This document shows positions 15,902-23,981 of a stretch of DNA of 38,883 bases, in pieces; within the stretch, counting starts at the first letter, position 1; each line of letters opens with the position of its first letter. The notes beneath the pieces were generated by a model, which worked only from the letters and a program-made list of their open reading frames with translations, had not been told where the DNA came from and made no database searches. Source of the DNA: Candidatus Nomurabacteria bacterium (GTDB taxonomy: Bacteria > Patescibacteriota > Minisyncoccia > Phycocordibacterales > UBA9973); assembly GCA_023267195.1 (NCBI GenBank), contig JAHFNT010000002.1, positions 151,830 through 190,712 on the forward strand, given 5' to 3'. A program made the translations under genes and the position numbers.

Positions 15902-17872
15902 ATGACAAAAAAAACAAGACTATCATTCTCTTCACTCAGTATTGAGAATGAAAAGCCTAATCAAGAAGAAAATAAAACAACCTATCATTCTACTGTAGCA
16001 GGAGGACACCATAAAGACCATGGGACTTCTGTTGGCCACAGACCCTTGGGCGATACCTACAAAAAAAGATCCTCCAAAAGCTCTACCTATCAATATGCCC
16101 ACAAAGGCCACGGTCAATCTAAAGGATCCAATAGTTACAGCGCTAAAAACAACCAAAAGAAAAGTGAAATTGAATATAAAATTCCGCCTGTTTCTGCGGG
16201 AACAATTCGGATTGTTCCATTAGGAGGAGTGGAAGAAGTGGGAAGAAATATGATTGTGGTGGAATCAGAAGATGACATGATTATTTTAGATATAGGATTT
16301 CACTTCATAGACGAAGATGAAGCGATGGGAGCTGATTTTACACTGCCAAATTTCAAATATGTTGAGGAAAGAAAAAACAAAGTGCGTGCAGTTGTTATAA
16401 CGCACGGGCATCTAGACCATATCGGTGGAATACCTTACATCATCGATCGCATAGGCAATCCGCCCATCTATGGCCAATTCCTTACAACCCTTATGATAAA
16501 AAAGCGACAAGAGGAATTTGTGGGAAATAAACCCCTGGATCTTCGTGTGGTAGATAAAGATACAAAAATAAAATTTAATCAACTTTCCCTAGGATTTTTC
16601 CCTGTGTTTCATTCAATCCCTGACTCAATGGGAGCTATTATTGGCACACAATATGGAAATATACTTGTATCAGGCGATATGAAACTTGAACATGAAAAAG
16701 GCAAACCCACAGCGAAAGAACAGAAAAAATGGGAAGACTTGGGAAAGGGTAAAACATTGTTGCTCATTGCTGACTCGACAAACGCTGAAGTTCCTGGATT
16801 TTCTATTGAAGAGAGGGAGGTTCAGAAAAACATAGAAGAAATAATTAGAACAGTCAAAGGCAGACTCATTATCGGCACTTTTGCTTCTCAATTCGACCGT
16901 ATGATTAAAATAGTTGAAATCTGCGAACGTTTTAATAAAAAAATTGTAATCGAAGGCAGAAGCATGAAAAACAATATTGAGATAGCGAAACTCGCCAACA
17001 TGCTCAAACCGAAAGAAAACACCTTTATCACTTCACAAGAAATAGATAACTACCCTCCTGACAAAATAGTAATTATCGCTACCGGTGCCCAGGGTGAGGA
17101 GCATGCAGCGCTCATGCGTATCGCTACGGGTAGAGATAAAAATATCAAGTTTAGTTCTAAGGATACTGTCCTCTTATCTTCTTCGGTTATTCCGGGAAAC
17201 GAAGTGAACATACAAAAACTAAAAGATAATTTATACAGACATGATTTGAGACTTATTCACTATGGAATGTCTGAAGTTCACTCAGGCGGTCATGCCAGAC
17301 AAGAAGATTTGGTGTGGATCAATAAAACGGTCAATCCTAAATTCTTCATGCCTGGATATGGAAATCACTCGATGCTACGCATTCATGCTCAGATAATAAA
17401 TGAAAGAAATAATTTTCCGAAAGAAAATATCGTCGTACCAGACAATGGAATGATTGTAGAAATTGTAGACAAAGGGAGCAAGATAACCATACGAAAAGAA
17501 AAAGCTCCTTCTAGCATGATGGTAGTCGACGGACTTACTATCGGTAATGTACAGGATGTTGTTGTTCGTGATCGAGTGATGCTTGCTCAAGATGGAATGT
17601 TTGTAATCATAGCACTCGTAGATCAGAAAACTGGAAAATTGAAGAAGTCCCCGGATTTGATTTCTCGTGGATTCGTGTACCTGAAGGAAAACCAGGAACT
17701 TCTACGCCAAGTAAGGGTTATGATCAAGAAAAGCGTGGAAGACGCTACTCTGAAAAACAACACAGTGGATTTCGATTATATTAAGCAAGGTTTAGGAGAG
17801 AATATATCAAAATTCCTGTATCAAAAAACTGCCAAGAGACCGCTCGTGATACCTGTCATATTAAGCGTATAA
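15902..17872 (+). CDS. rnj: Ribonuclease J
   Basis: 656 aa. A disordered N-terminal extension of about 95 residues, rich in His, Lys, Ser and Gly (GGHHKDHGTSVGHRPLGD), precedes the metallo-beta-lactamase domain: VPLGGVEEVGRNMIVVES, then the zinc motif VVITHGHLDHIGGIPYI. The beta-CASP domain follows (LLIADSTNAEVPGFSIEE, GTFASQFDRM, VHSGGHARQEDL) and a C-terminal domain. RNase J degrades and matures RNA by 5' exo- and endonuclease action and would be the main mRNA decay enzyme here. With so many leaderless messages its 5' end preference may matter. It starts 19 bases after the binding-protein gene. Confidence 0.96.
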   Translation: MTKKTRLSFSSLSIENEKPNQEENKTTYHSTVAGGHHKDHGTSVGHRPLGDTYKKRSSKSSTYQYAHKGHGQSKGSNSYSAKNNQKKSEIEYKIPPVSAGTIRIVPLGGVEEVGRNMIVVESEDDMIILDIGFHFIDEDEAMGADFTLPNFKYVEERKNKVRAVVITHGHLDHIGGIPYIIDRIGNPPIYGQFLTTLMIKKRQEEFVGNKPLDLRVVDKDTKIKFNQLSLGFFPVFHSIPDSMGAIIGTQYGNILVSGDMKLEHEKGKPTAKEQKKWEDLGKGKTLLLIADSTNAEVPGFSIEEREVQKNIEEIIRTVKGRLIIGTFASQFDRMIKIVEICERFNKKIVIEGRSMKNNIEIAKLANMLKPKENTFITSQEIDNYPPDKIVIIATGAQGEEHAALMRIATGRDKNIKFSSKDTVLLSSSVIPGNEVNIQKLKDNLYRHDLRLIHYGMSEVHSGGHARQEDLVWINKTVNPKFFMPGYGNHSMLRIHAQIINERNNFPKENIVVPDNGMIVEIVDKGSKITIRKEKAPSSMMVVDGLTIGNVQDVVVRDRVMLAQDGMFVIIALVDQKTGKLKKSPDLISRGFVYLKENQELLRQVRVMIKKSVEDATLKNNTVDFDYIKQGLGENISKFLYQKTAKRPLVIPVILSV

Positions 17873-17885
17873 AATAATATAAAAC

Positions 17886-19046
17886 ATGTTTAGAGCAAAC
17901 CCAAAATTAAAAAACGTTTTTATCCTGGGTTTTCTTCTCTCTCTTCATTTAGCTTTTACTTCTTATGTAAATTCTAGCTATCTTTCCACTTTTTTTGCAG
18001 AAAAAAATGTCAGTTTAATATATATATTGGGTTCTATCACTTCCGTATTACTGCTCTCCCTCATACCTAGAACATTAAAGAGGACAGGTGAATATAAATT
18101 TCTGCTCTGGTCTTCCATGTCGAGCACCACCTCGCTTCTGTTGTTATCTTTGCTTAAAACTTCATTTGGGATTATTCCGGTTTTTGTTTTTTATTTTGCT
18201 TTGAATAACCTGATTATCTTTGCTTTAGATGAACTGCTTGAAATATATTCTAAAAACTCTTCTACTGGAAGCTTGCGCGGATTATATCTAACGGTGGTCA
18301 ATCTGGCCTGGGTAATATCGCAAACTCTTTCCGGGAGAGTTTTATCGGAATTTTCCTTCTCTATTGTTTACCTAATTGCTTTTATCATAATGGTTATTTT
18401 CTTCCTTGTCGCATTTTTCAAATTAAAAAATACAGCAGATCCAAAATATGACAATGCGGTGGCCTGGCAGTCTTTTAAGAAATTTTTCACAAATAAAAAT
18501 TTAGCGCGGGCCTATAAAATTAATTTTCTTCTGCAGTTTTTCTATGCTTGGATGGTTATCTATACTCCAATTTATTTGTATTCGCACTTAGGGTTTGACT
18601 GGAAAGAAATCGGTGTCATTTTCACTGTGATGCTCTTACCATTTGTGCTAATACAATTTCCTCTAGGTAAATATTCAGACAAAATTGGGGAAAGAAAAAT
18701 GCTGATGTTTGGTTTCTTGACCGCCTCTTTTGCAACTTTGACACTTTTCTTCATAAACACACGTGAAGTTTGGATTTGGGCTTTGGTACTTTTCTTTACT
18801 AGAATCGGCGCGGCAATTATAGAAGTTATGAGTGATGTTTATTTTTTCAAACACATAGAACGTGAAAACGACGAGTTTATCAGCATATACCGAAACACGG
18901 GACCATTTTCCTATATTCTTGCTCCACTGGTAGCTTTCATTACTTTTGGATTTTTACCAAACTTTAGCTTCATTTTCCTCATCCTGGGTGCATTTATGCT
19001 TTACGGAATATATCTTTCTTCGACAATAAAAAAGAGCGATGCATAA
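17886..19046 (+). CDS. Major facilitator superfamily transporter
   Basis: 386 aa with about 11-12 hydrophobic helices. LRGLYLTVVNLAWVISQTLS in the first half and PLGKYSDKIGERKMLMFGFL in the second match the loop 2-3 and 8-9 signature of the superfamily (D-x-x-G-x-R-K). Substrate unknown. It starts 13 bases after rnj with an AT-only leader and no Shine-Dalgarno, so it is probably cotranscribed, and ends convergent with htrA. Confidence 0.85.
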   Translation: MFRANPKLKNVFILGFLLSLHLAFTSYVNSSYLSTFFAEKNVSLIYILGSITSVLLLSLIPRTLKRTGEYKFLLWSSMSSTTSLLLLSLLKTSFGIIPVFVFYFALNNLIIFALDELLEIYSKNSSTGSLRGLYLTVVNLAWVISQTLSGRVLSEFSFSIVYLIAFIIMVIFFLVAFFKLKNTADPKYDNAVAWQSFKKFFTNKNLARAYKINFLLQFFYAWMVIYTPIYLYSHLGFDWKEIGVIFTVMLLPFVLIQFPLGKYSDKIGERKMLMFGFLTASFATLTLFFINTREVWIWALVLFFTRIGAAIIEVMSDVYFFKHIERENDEFISIYRNTGPFSYILAPLVAFITFGFLPNFSFIFLILGAFMLYGIYLSSTIKKSDA

Positions 19047-19068
19047 AAGAATACCACAAAAGTAGCAA

Positions 19069-20373
19069 TTAATTATCTTTGGCGGCTTCTAGAGTTACAG
19101 GTATAGTTTTCTCTGTCCCTTTATGTAGAATTTTTAGACTGACTACTTGCCCAATTTTTTTCTCGCGAATGATAGAAGAAAGGCTGGTCTTTTCCTCCAA
19201 TTTAACCCCGTCGATTTCCAAAATGATATCATTCTCGACAATACCGGCCTTATCAGCCGGACTTCCGGGAATAACCGCCAGCTCGCTTTCCGTAGCTCCC
19301 GCTTTCACTAACACCCCATAATCTACCGTTAAATTATTTTTATCTTTCATTTCGGCATTGATAGCGACGTAACGTATTCCCAAATATGGCCGAACGATTT
19401 TACCAGTAGATTTCACTGATTCAACTACACTCTTCACGCTATTAATGGGTAAAGCAAAACCAATGCTTTGCGAACCCTGCGCAACTGCCACATTTACACC
19501 AATCACTTCCCCTCTCAAGTTTAAGAGAGGCCCGCCAGAATTCCCTGGGTTAATGGCTGCATCTGTTTGAATCACATGATCTAAAGTCTCTGATTTGCCG
19601 GAATTATCCCCCGCGGTTATAGAGCGAGAAAGTCCGGAAACTACTCCAACCGAAACTGTATTCCTGTATTCTGCCAAGGCGTTCCCGATTGCGATGACAC
19701 TTTGCCCCACCTGTAGTTTATCTGAATCGCCCAATGTCAGATAAGTGAAACCAGAACCTTCAATTTTAATCAGAGCAATATCTAAAATCGGATCACGCGC
19801 CACGACTTTGGCTGCATGTTTCTTGCCATCGTTAGTGAAAACGGTATATTCCGCGTTTTTTTGATCAACTACATGTTTATTGGTCACAATCAATCCATCA
19901 CTTGATACGAAAAATCCAGACCCACCTCCAATTTCTTTTTTTTCTGTACCATTTTGACGATACTGCGGAATACTAAAATTAAAACCGGGAAATAAATCCC
20001 CAAATGGATTTGTCTGTAAATTCGGGTCAATATAAGTTTCGTATTTGGGAACTTCCTGCGAAATAATAATTGAAACGACGGCGGGATTGGTCTTTTTCAC
20101 CGTATCAATAACAAAAGAATCTTGCGAAAAAATTGATTGTTTTTCAACAACTTTTTCAGCGACTCCTTTAGCATCTCTGCCTAAATCATCCTGCGCATCT
20201 TGCAAATATTCTTTGGCGAAATATCCAAACACGCTTGCCCGGTAATGCCAAACTAATCCCAAACCAAGGGCCAAAATCAAAACGACTGACAACAAACTAA
20301 CAAAAAAGGTCAACCAAAAATTCTTGTTGAGAAAAATTCTATTAATGAATTTTGTAATTTTTGTTTCCTGCAT
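19069..20373 (-). CDS. HtrA/DegP-like membrane-anchored serine protease
   Basis: 434 aa. An N-terminal membrane helix lies near residues 19-42. A trypsin-like domain has the triad His in VTNKHVVDQ, Asp in RDPILDIALIKIEG and Ser in AAINPGNSGGPLLNLRG. A C-terminal PDZ domain runs from about residue 330 (VIPGSPADKAGIVENDIILE). Such proteases degrade misfolded envelope proteins and are usually stress-induced, fitting the many exported proteins encoded here. TATAAT lies 7 bases before the ATG, so the message is leaderless. Confidence 0.95.
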   Translation of the reverse strand: MQETKITKFINRIFLNKNFWLTFFVSLLSVVLILALGLGLVWHYRASVFGYFAKEYLQDAQDDLGRDAKGVAEKVVEKQSIFSQDSFVIDTVKKTNPAVVSIIISQEVPKYETYIDPNLQTNPFGDLFPGFNFSIPQYRQNGTEKKEIGGGSGFFVSSDGLIVTNKHVVDQKNAEYTVFTNDGKKHAAKVVARDPILDIALIKIEGSGFTYLTLGDSDKLQVGQSVIAIGNALAEYRNTVSVGVVSGLSRSITAGDNSGKSETLDHVIQTDAAINPGNSGGPLLNLRGEVIGVNVAVAQGSQSIGFALPINSVKSVVESVKSTGKIVRPYLGIRYVAINAEMKDKNNLTVDYGVLVKAGATESELAVIPGSPADKAGIVENDIILEIDGVKLEEKTSLSSIIREKKIGQVVSLKILHKGTEKTIPVTLEAAKDN

Positions 20374-20380
20374 ATTTTTT

Positions 20381-20386
20381 ATTATA
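20381..20386 (-). promoter_or_regulatory. Leaderless -10 box of htrA
   Basis: TATAAT, 7 bases before the ATG at 20373, just after the end of the 20388 gene. Confidence 0.6.
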
Positions 20387-20387
20387 T

Positions 20388-20846
20388 TTATCTTGTTATT
20401 TTAAGCAAACTATTTTTATAAATTTTTTCTTTATATGGACGCATCCTAACTATTTTTACCGAAAGACCCTTACTTTTTAGATCTCTTTTTAAATTTTTCA
20501 CATAAGCTTTTTGGTCATAACCTAAAGCTATGATATCTGGACGTATTTTTATAATATGTGGAATATGATTCTTCACTCCAGATAAAATTACCTTATCAGC
20601 CAGCCTGCACTTTTCAACCAAAAACACTCTTTCTTGCTCGTTTTTACTTGGGTATTCACCTTTTATTCTGAAAACATTTCTATCTCTAGCTATTGAAACA
20701 ATTAAAAATGAATTTTTGATGAAGTTTTTCGCCTGCTTAAAAAAATTAATATGCCCCTTGTGCAAGCCATCAAAGGTTCCAAAGACCATTATTCTTGTCC
20801 GCCCCCCTAGTATTGTTTTTTTACTATCCACAGATTTCTTTGACAT
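20388..20846 (-). CDS. Cytidylyltransferase-like nucleotidyltransferase (FAD synthetase-like)
   Basis: 152 aa. IMVFGTFDGLHKGHINFFKQ contains the nucleotide-binding motif H-x-G-H, and PDIIALGYDQKAYVKNLKRD the second family block. These place it with the glycerol-3-phosphate cytidylyltransferase/archaeal FAD synthetase (RibL) group, which transfers CMP or AMP to a small substrate. The true substrate is open; FAD synthesis or an envelope CDP-alcohol are both possible. Its -10 box (20860-20865) overlaps the promoter of the divergent cobalamin-controlled operon. Confidence 0.78.
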   Translation of the reverse strand: MSKKSVDSKKTILGGRTRIMVFGTFDGLHKGHINFFKQAKNFIKNSFLIVSIARDRNVFRIKGEYPSKNEQERVFLVEKCRLADKVILSGVKNHIPHIIKIRPDIIALGYDQKAYVKNLKRDLKSKGLSVKIVRMRPYKEKIYKNSLLKITR

Positions 20847-20869
20847 AATCTACTAAGTAATTATATACT
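20840..20869 (+). promoter_or_regulatory. Promoter of the cobalamin riboswitch operon
   Basis: TTGACA (20840-20845), an 18-base spacer and TATACT (20864-20869), one of the best sigma-type promoters in the window. Start expected near 20876, just before the riboswitch. The -35 overlaps the first codons of the divergent gene, and its minus-strand -10 (20860-20865) overlaps this -10, so the two genes may compete for polymerase. Confidence 0.75.
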
Positions 20870-20887
20870 AGATGTGTTCGTTTAAAA

Positions 20888-21016
20888 ATAAAGGAAGCCT
20901 TTGGGGAAACTGGTTTGATTCCAGTACAGTGCCGCTACGGTAAGTCCCGAACACCATCAGGTGTAGGGAACAAGTCCGAATACCAATCGCTTTATGATTA
21001 GTCCCGAGCAGGAATT
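20888..21016 (+). ncRNA. Cobalamin riboswitch
   Basis: The core reads in the order expected for the cobalamin aptamer: GGGGAAACTGG (20903-20913), GATTCCAG with CTGG/CCAG forming a stem, GCCGCTACGGTAAGTCCC, a hairpin ACACC-ATCA-GGTGT closed by TCCC/GGGA, and AAGTCCGAATACCAATCGC in the place of the conserved B12 box. The long peripheral arm of the adenosylcobalamin class is not obvious, so it may be a compact variant. It precedes two transcobalamin-like genes. Binding should decide transcription through the terminator at 21044-21070. Confidence 0.88.
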
Positions 21017-21043
21017 ACTTCTTAGTTTATTTTGAAGGACCCC

Positions 21044-21070
21044 AAATTCTGCCCGAGCAGGATTTTTTTT
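21044..21070 (+). terminator. Riboswitch-controlled terminator with competing antiterminator
   Basis: AATTCTGC (21045-21052), loop CCGA, GCAGGATT and then eight T form an intrinsic terminator 6 bases before the ATG at 21076. The same AATTCTGC can instead pair with GCAGGAATT at 21008-21016, at the riboswitch's 3' end. The two pairings exclude each other. CCCGAGCAGGA is present twice (21003-21013, 21052-21062). Confidence 0.75.
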
Positions 21071-21075
21071 ATTTT

Positions 21076-21504
21076 ATGGCCAAAAAGAAAAGGGTAATAA
21101 TCGTATTTTTAATTTTAGCAAGCCTTTTAGGATTATTTTTTTATGCTTCGGAAAATACTTCTAAAAATCCACCTCTGCCCGACTCCCTCACCACTCAAAA
21201 AGAAAAAGTAAAAGCACCTCAATTCACCAAAACAATCTTGGAGGTAAACGGTGAAAAATACGATACGGAAATTACTGATAATTCAAGTGTTTATGATTTT
21301 ATGAATAAACTTCAGGAGGAGAAAAAAATAAATTTCACTAGCAAAACTTATACCGGAATGGGTAAACTGATTGTTGCAATAAATGGCATAAGAAGCGGCA
21401 ATGAGAGAACTTGGATTTATTATGTGAACGGCATTGAAGCGCAAGTCGGCGTTTCAAATTATAAAATAAAATCTGGAGATATTATCTCTTGGAAATATGA
21501 ATAA
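21076..21504 (+). CDS. Membrane-anchored DUF4430 (transcobalamin C-terminal-like) protein
   Basis: 142 aa. A hydrophobic N-terminal anchor (VIIVFLILASLLGLFFYA) and a polar linker precede a DUF4430 domain from about residue 55: LEVNGEKYDTEITDNSSVYD, TYTGMGKLIVAINGIRSGNE, RTWIYYVNGIEAQVGVSNYK and a terminal SGDIISWKYE. This beta domain is the family of the C-terminal cobalamin-clasping domain of vertebrate transcobalamin and intrinsic factor. Under a cobalamin riboswitch a role in corrinoid capture outside the membrane is likely, though unproven. Its end overlaps the next ATG by 8 bases, so translation is coupled. Confidence 0.85.
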   Translation: MAKKKRVIIVFLILASLLGLFFYASENTSKNPPLPDSLTTQKEKVKAPQFTKTILEVNGEKYDTEITDNSSVYDFMNKLQEEKKINFTSKTYTGMGKLIVAINGIRSGNERTWIYYVNGIEAQVGVSNYKIKSGDIISWKYE

Positions 21505-23332
21505 AATTATTAAAATAATATTGTTAGGGGTATTTTTCTTAGCTAGTGGAAGCTTGGCATTGGCGGCTGACGTAAATTTAACAATCCGTGATAGAGCAAA
21601 TATTGTATTTTCTGGTACTGTTTCATTGCCAACTAGCATAACGAGCTTAAACGATATTGATACAACCCCGCACGCAGTAGATCCGAGTAGTGTATTAGCC
21701 ACTGTGGGGAGCGCCGATGAGACAAGCGGGAATTTTAATATTTCCAACCTAACATATTTCAGCTCCTTCAACTCCCTTTATTTAAAATGCATCACTTATT
21801 CTAGCGGAGAAAAGTGCGATGATTGGCAATATGTAGTCAATGGTTCGTACCCCCAAACAGGGATGGACCAAAATATATTAGCTGGCGGGGAAAATATTTA
21901 TGTATATTTTGGCCCGCAAAATAGAGTTCAATTAAGTTCCAATAATATAAATCAAAATGGCACACTAGTGGTGACAGCCCAAAAATATGATTATGAAAAC
22001 AATGCTTGGATTACCCGAACCGGAGTAACGATAGGTCTCACACAGTCAGATCCACTCAATCCATTTTTGCCAACAGAAATACAAACTTTGGCGGTAGATG
22101 ACAATGGACAAGCCAGCTTCTCGTCAATCCCTGCTGGTTCTTACGATGTTGGAGTGAGGGAAGATTTTTATTTTCCAAACCAAAAATTAACCGTCGTGGC
22201 ACCATCCATGAACGTATCGGGAGCTGGTAGTGGAAATTCTTCTTCAGGTTCAAATTCTCAAGAACAAGCAAATAAAAGCGAACCGAGTCCGATAGCTGAG
22301 ACAAAAAAGATATTTGATCTTGAAAAAGCCTTTGATTTTATAGCTGCGCAACAAAAAGAAGACGGGTCTTTCGGTGAAGATTTATACACTGATTGGGTCG
22401 CGTTGGCTCTGGCTTCTGGAAACTCTCAAGAACAAGTTATAAAATTAGTTAAATATTTTGGAAAATCTAAGTTAGAAAATCCGCAGTTAACTGATTACGA
22501 AAGACGCGCGATGGCCCTCATGTCGCTCGGACTCAACCCATACAACACCAATGGTGAAAATTATATAGAAAAAATAACTGCTGGTTTTGATGGAGAGCAA
22601 TTCGGAGATGCGCATGAATACAATGATGATGTGTTTGCTTTGATCGTTCTTTTAAATGCCGGCTATTCTGATGAGGAAGAAATAATCAAGAAAAGTACTT
22701 CTTTTATACTGGGAGCACAAAGCGAAAATGGTTCTTGGAGCGAAAGCGTAGATATGACCGGCGCTGTAATGGAATCGTTAGCAAAATTTAATCAAAATGA
22801 GCAAGTCAAAAACGCTCTCTTGAAAGCAAAAGATTTTCTAAAACAAAAACAGAACAACGATGGTGGGTGGGGTAATGCTTCATCGACTGCCTGGGCAATA
22901 GAAGGCATACTTGCAATGAACGAAAAGCCGGAGGACTGGAAAAAGGGAGAGGATATGTCATTTGATTATTTGGCTACGCTGCAAGATATTGATGGTGGAA
23001 TAAAAAATTTACAGGCAGACAAGGAAGATGGTAATTTGCAAAACAAAATTTGGGAAACTGCCTATGTTGCTTCCGCTTTATCAGGAAAAACTTGGGGTCA
23101 AATAATGCAAAAATTTGAAAAACCAGCGGAGGGTTTAAACCTGCCTACTAAGGAAGTTAGTCCAGTAAAACAAATCAGTAAAAAAAGTGCTAAAAAAATA
23201 TCTACCTTGGCTCAAACCGCCACAGCCATAAATGCAATTACCCCCTCCTCTAATTTAACCCCAAAAAACCTAGAAATTCTACCCAGAAAAAGCTGGTTTG
23301 CAAGATTGCTAGAAAGCATCTTTGGATTCTAG
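21497..23332 (+). CDS. Secreted transcobalamin-like protein: DUF4430 plus alpha/alpha-barrel repeats
   Basis: 611 aa. Signal peptide at residues 1-23. A first DUF4430-like domain at about 25-137 ends with DDWQYVVNGSYPQTGMDQNI. A CnaB-like beta domain follows at about 150-235, then a Ser/Asn linker. From about 270 to 535 come prenyltransferase/squalene-cyclase-type repeats (AFDFIAAQQKEDGSFGEDLY, FILGAQSENGSWSESVDMTG, FLKQKQNNDGGWGNASSTAW), the alpha6/alpha6 barrel that forms the other half of transcobalamin. Domain order is reversed relative to the vertebrate protein. The C-terminus is a basic-aromatic stub, WFARLLESIFGF. Regulation and architecture together point to cobalamin binding. Confidence 0.83.
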   Translation: MNKIIKIILLGVFFLASGSLALAADVNLTIRDRANIVFSGTVSLPTSITSLNDIDTTPHAVDPSSVLATVGSADETSGNFNISNLTYFSSFNSLYLKCITYSSGEKCDDWQYVVNGSYPQTGMDQNILAGGENIYVYFGPQNRVQLSSNNINQNGTLVVTAQKYDYENNAWITRTGVTIGLTQSDPLNPFLPTEIQTLAVDDNGQASFSSIPAGSYDVGVREDFYFPNQKLTVVAPSMNVSGAGSGNSSSGSNSQEQANKSEPSPIAETKKIFDLEKAFDFIAAQQKEDGSFGEDLYTDWVALALASGNSQEQVIKLVKYFGKSKLENPQLTDYERRAMALMSLGLNPYNTNGENYIEKITAGFDGEQFGDAHEYNDDVFALIVLLNAGYSDEEEIIKKSTSFILGAQSENGSWSESVDMTGAVMESLAKFNQNEQVKNALLKAKDFLKQKQNNDGGWGNASSTAWAIEGILAMNEKPEDWKKGEDMSFDYLATLQDIDGGIKNLQADKEDGNLQNKIWETAYVASALSGKTWGQIMQKFEKPAEGLNLPTKEVSPVKQISKKSAKKISTLAQTATAINAITPSSNLTPKNLEILPRKSWFARLLESIFGF

Positions 23333-23336
23333 AAAA

Positions 23337-23945
23337 TTATTTATTCCATTCCACTATCTTCCCCGCCTTGATTTCTATTTTATCAGCCTTCCGGAGTTTT
23401 TGAAGGTAAGATTTTGGCAAAATATTATAATGTTTTATTTTATCCAGTTCTTCATCTATCCCCCACAAATCACCTTCCAAAATCACCCAGTCTTTCTCAA
23501 AAGTATTTAAGTTTAGCAACCCGGAATATTGCCTCAAAGTTTTCTTGCCATTATCTAAAAAATATTCATGAAAATAAGACATAGCCAGCTCACGAATATT
23601 TCTATAGATTGGTTCGCGATATCGCAAAACCGCATGATTCGTTTTAGATAGCGCACCCCAAAATTTCCCGACTTTGAATGGAGTAATTACATGGTCATAG
23701 TCCCCTTTTTCTGCTTTCAAGTGCATCAAATATGGCGTAAAACCGTGCAGGGAAAGCACAAACGCCCCCAGAAGCGCCCCCTCCATACAGTGTGCCCTTC
23801 GCGCCCTGAAGGTAAAAAGTGGTGATTTTAGGGTTTCTCCATCTTTCTCAAAATTAAACTTTAAACCATTCAAAAAATCCTGCACCTTGGCAGGAGTATT
23901 AAGTTTTTTTATTAAAACTATTTCTTGTTTGGTAAAATTTTGCAT
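23337..23945 (-). CDS. Transglutaminase-like putative cysteine hydrolase
   Basis: 202 aa. RARRAHCMEGALLGAFVLSL places a Cys at the start of a helix, with DYDHVITPF 35 residues later offering Asp and His, and then KTNHAVLRYREPIYRNIREL. This order suggests the Cys-His-Asp triad of the transglutaminase/NlpC-like fold, but I cannot name the family with certainty. Cytoplasmic; no signal peptide. It is the last gene of a group of three each preceded by the palindrome ATTCGCGCGAAT (here 23960-23971). It converges on the transcobalamin-like gene with a 4-base gap. Confidence 0.6.
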   Translation of the reverse strand: MQNFTKQEIVLIKKLNTPAKVQDFLNGLKFNFEKDGETLKSPLFTFRARRAHCMEGALLGAFVLSLHGFTPYLMHLKAEKGDYDHVITPFKVGKFWGALSKTNHAVLRYREPIYRNIRELAMSYFHEYFLDNGKKTLRQYSGLLNLNTFEKDWVILEGDLWGIDEELDKIKHYNILPKSYLQKLRKADKIEIKAGKIVEWNK

Positions 23946-23959
23946 TTATTTATTCTCCT

Positions 23960-23971
23960 ATTCGCGCGAAT
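23960..23971. promoter_or_regulatory. Palindrome ATTCGCGCGAAT, copy A
   Basis: Perfect 12-base palindrome 14 bases before the ATG at 23945, flanked on the left by TATTCTCCT and on the right by TAGAGATA. Probable operator of the ArsR-type regulator encoded at 24998. Confidence 0.6.
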
Positions 23972-23981
23972 TAGAGATATA

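Noticed and set aside
23952-23959. AGGAG next to palindrome copy A as a Shine-Dalgarno
   Set aside because: The same AGGAG follows palindrome copy C, where it is over 30 bases from the ATG, so it belongs to the repeated element.
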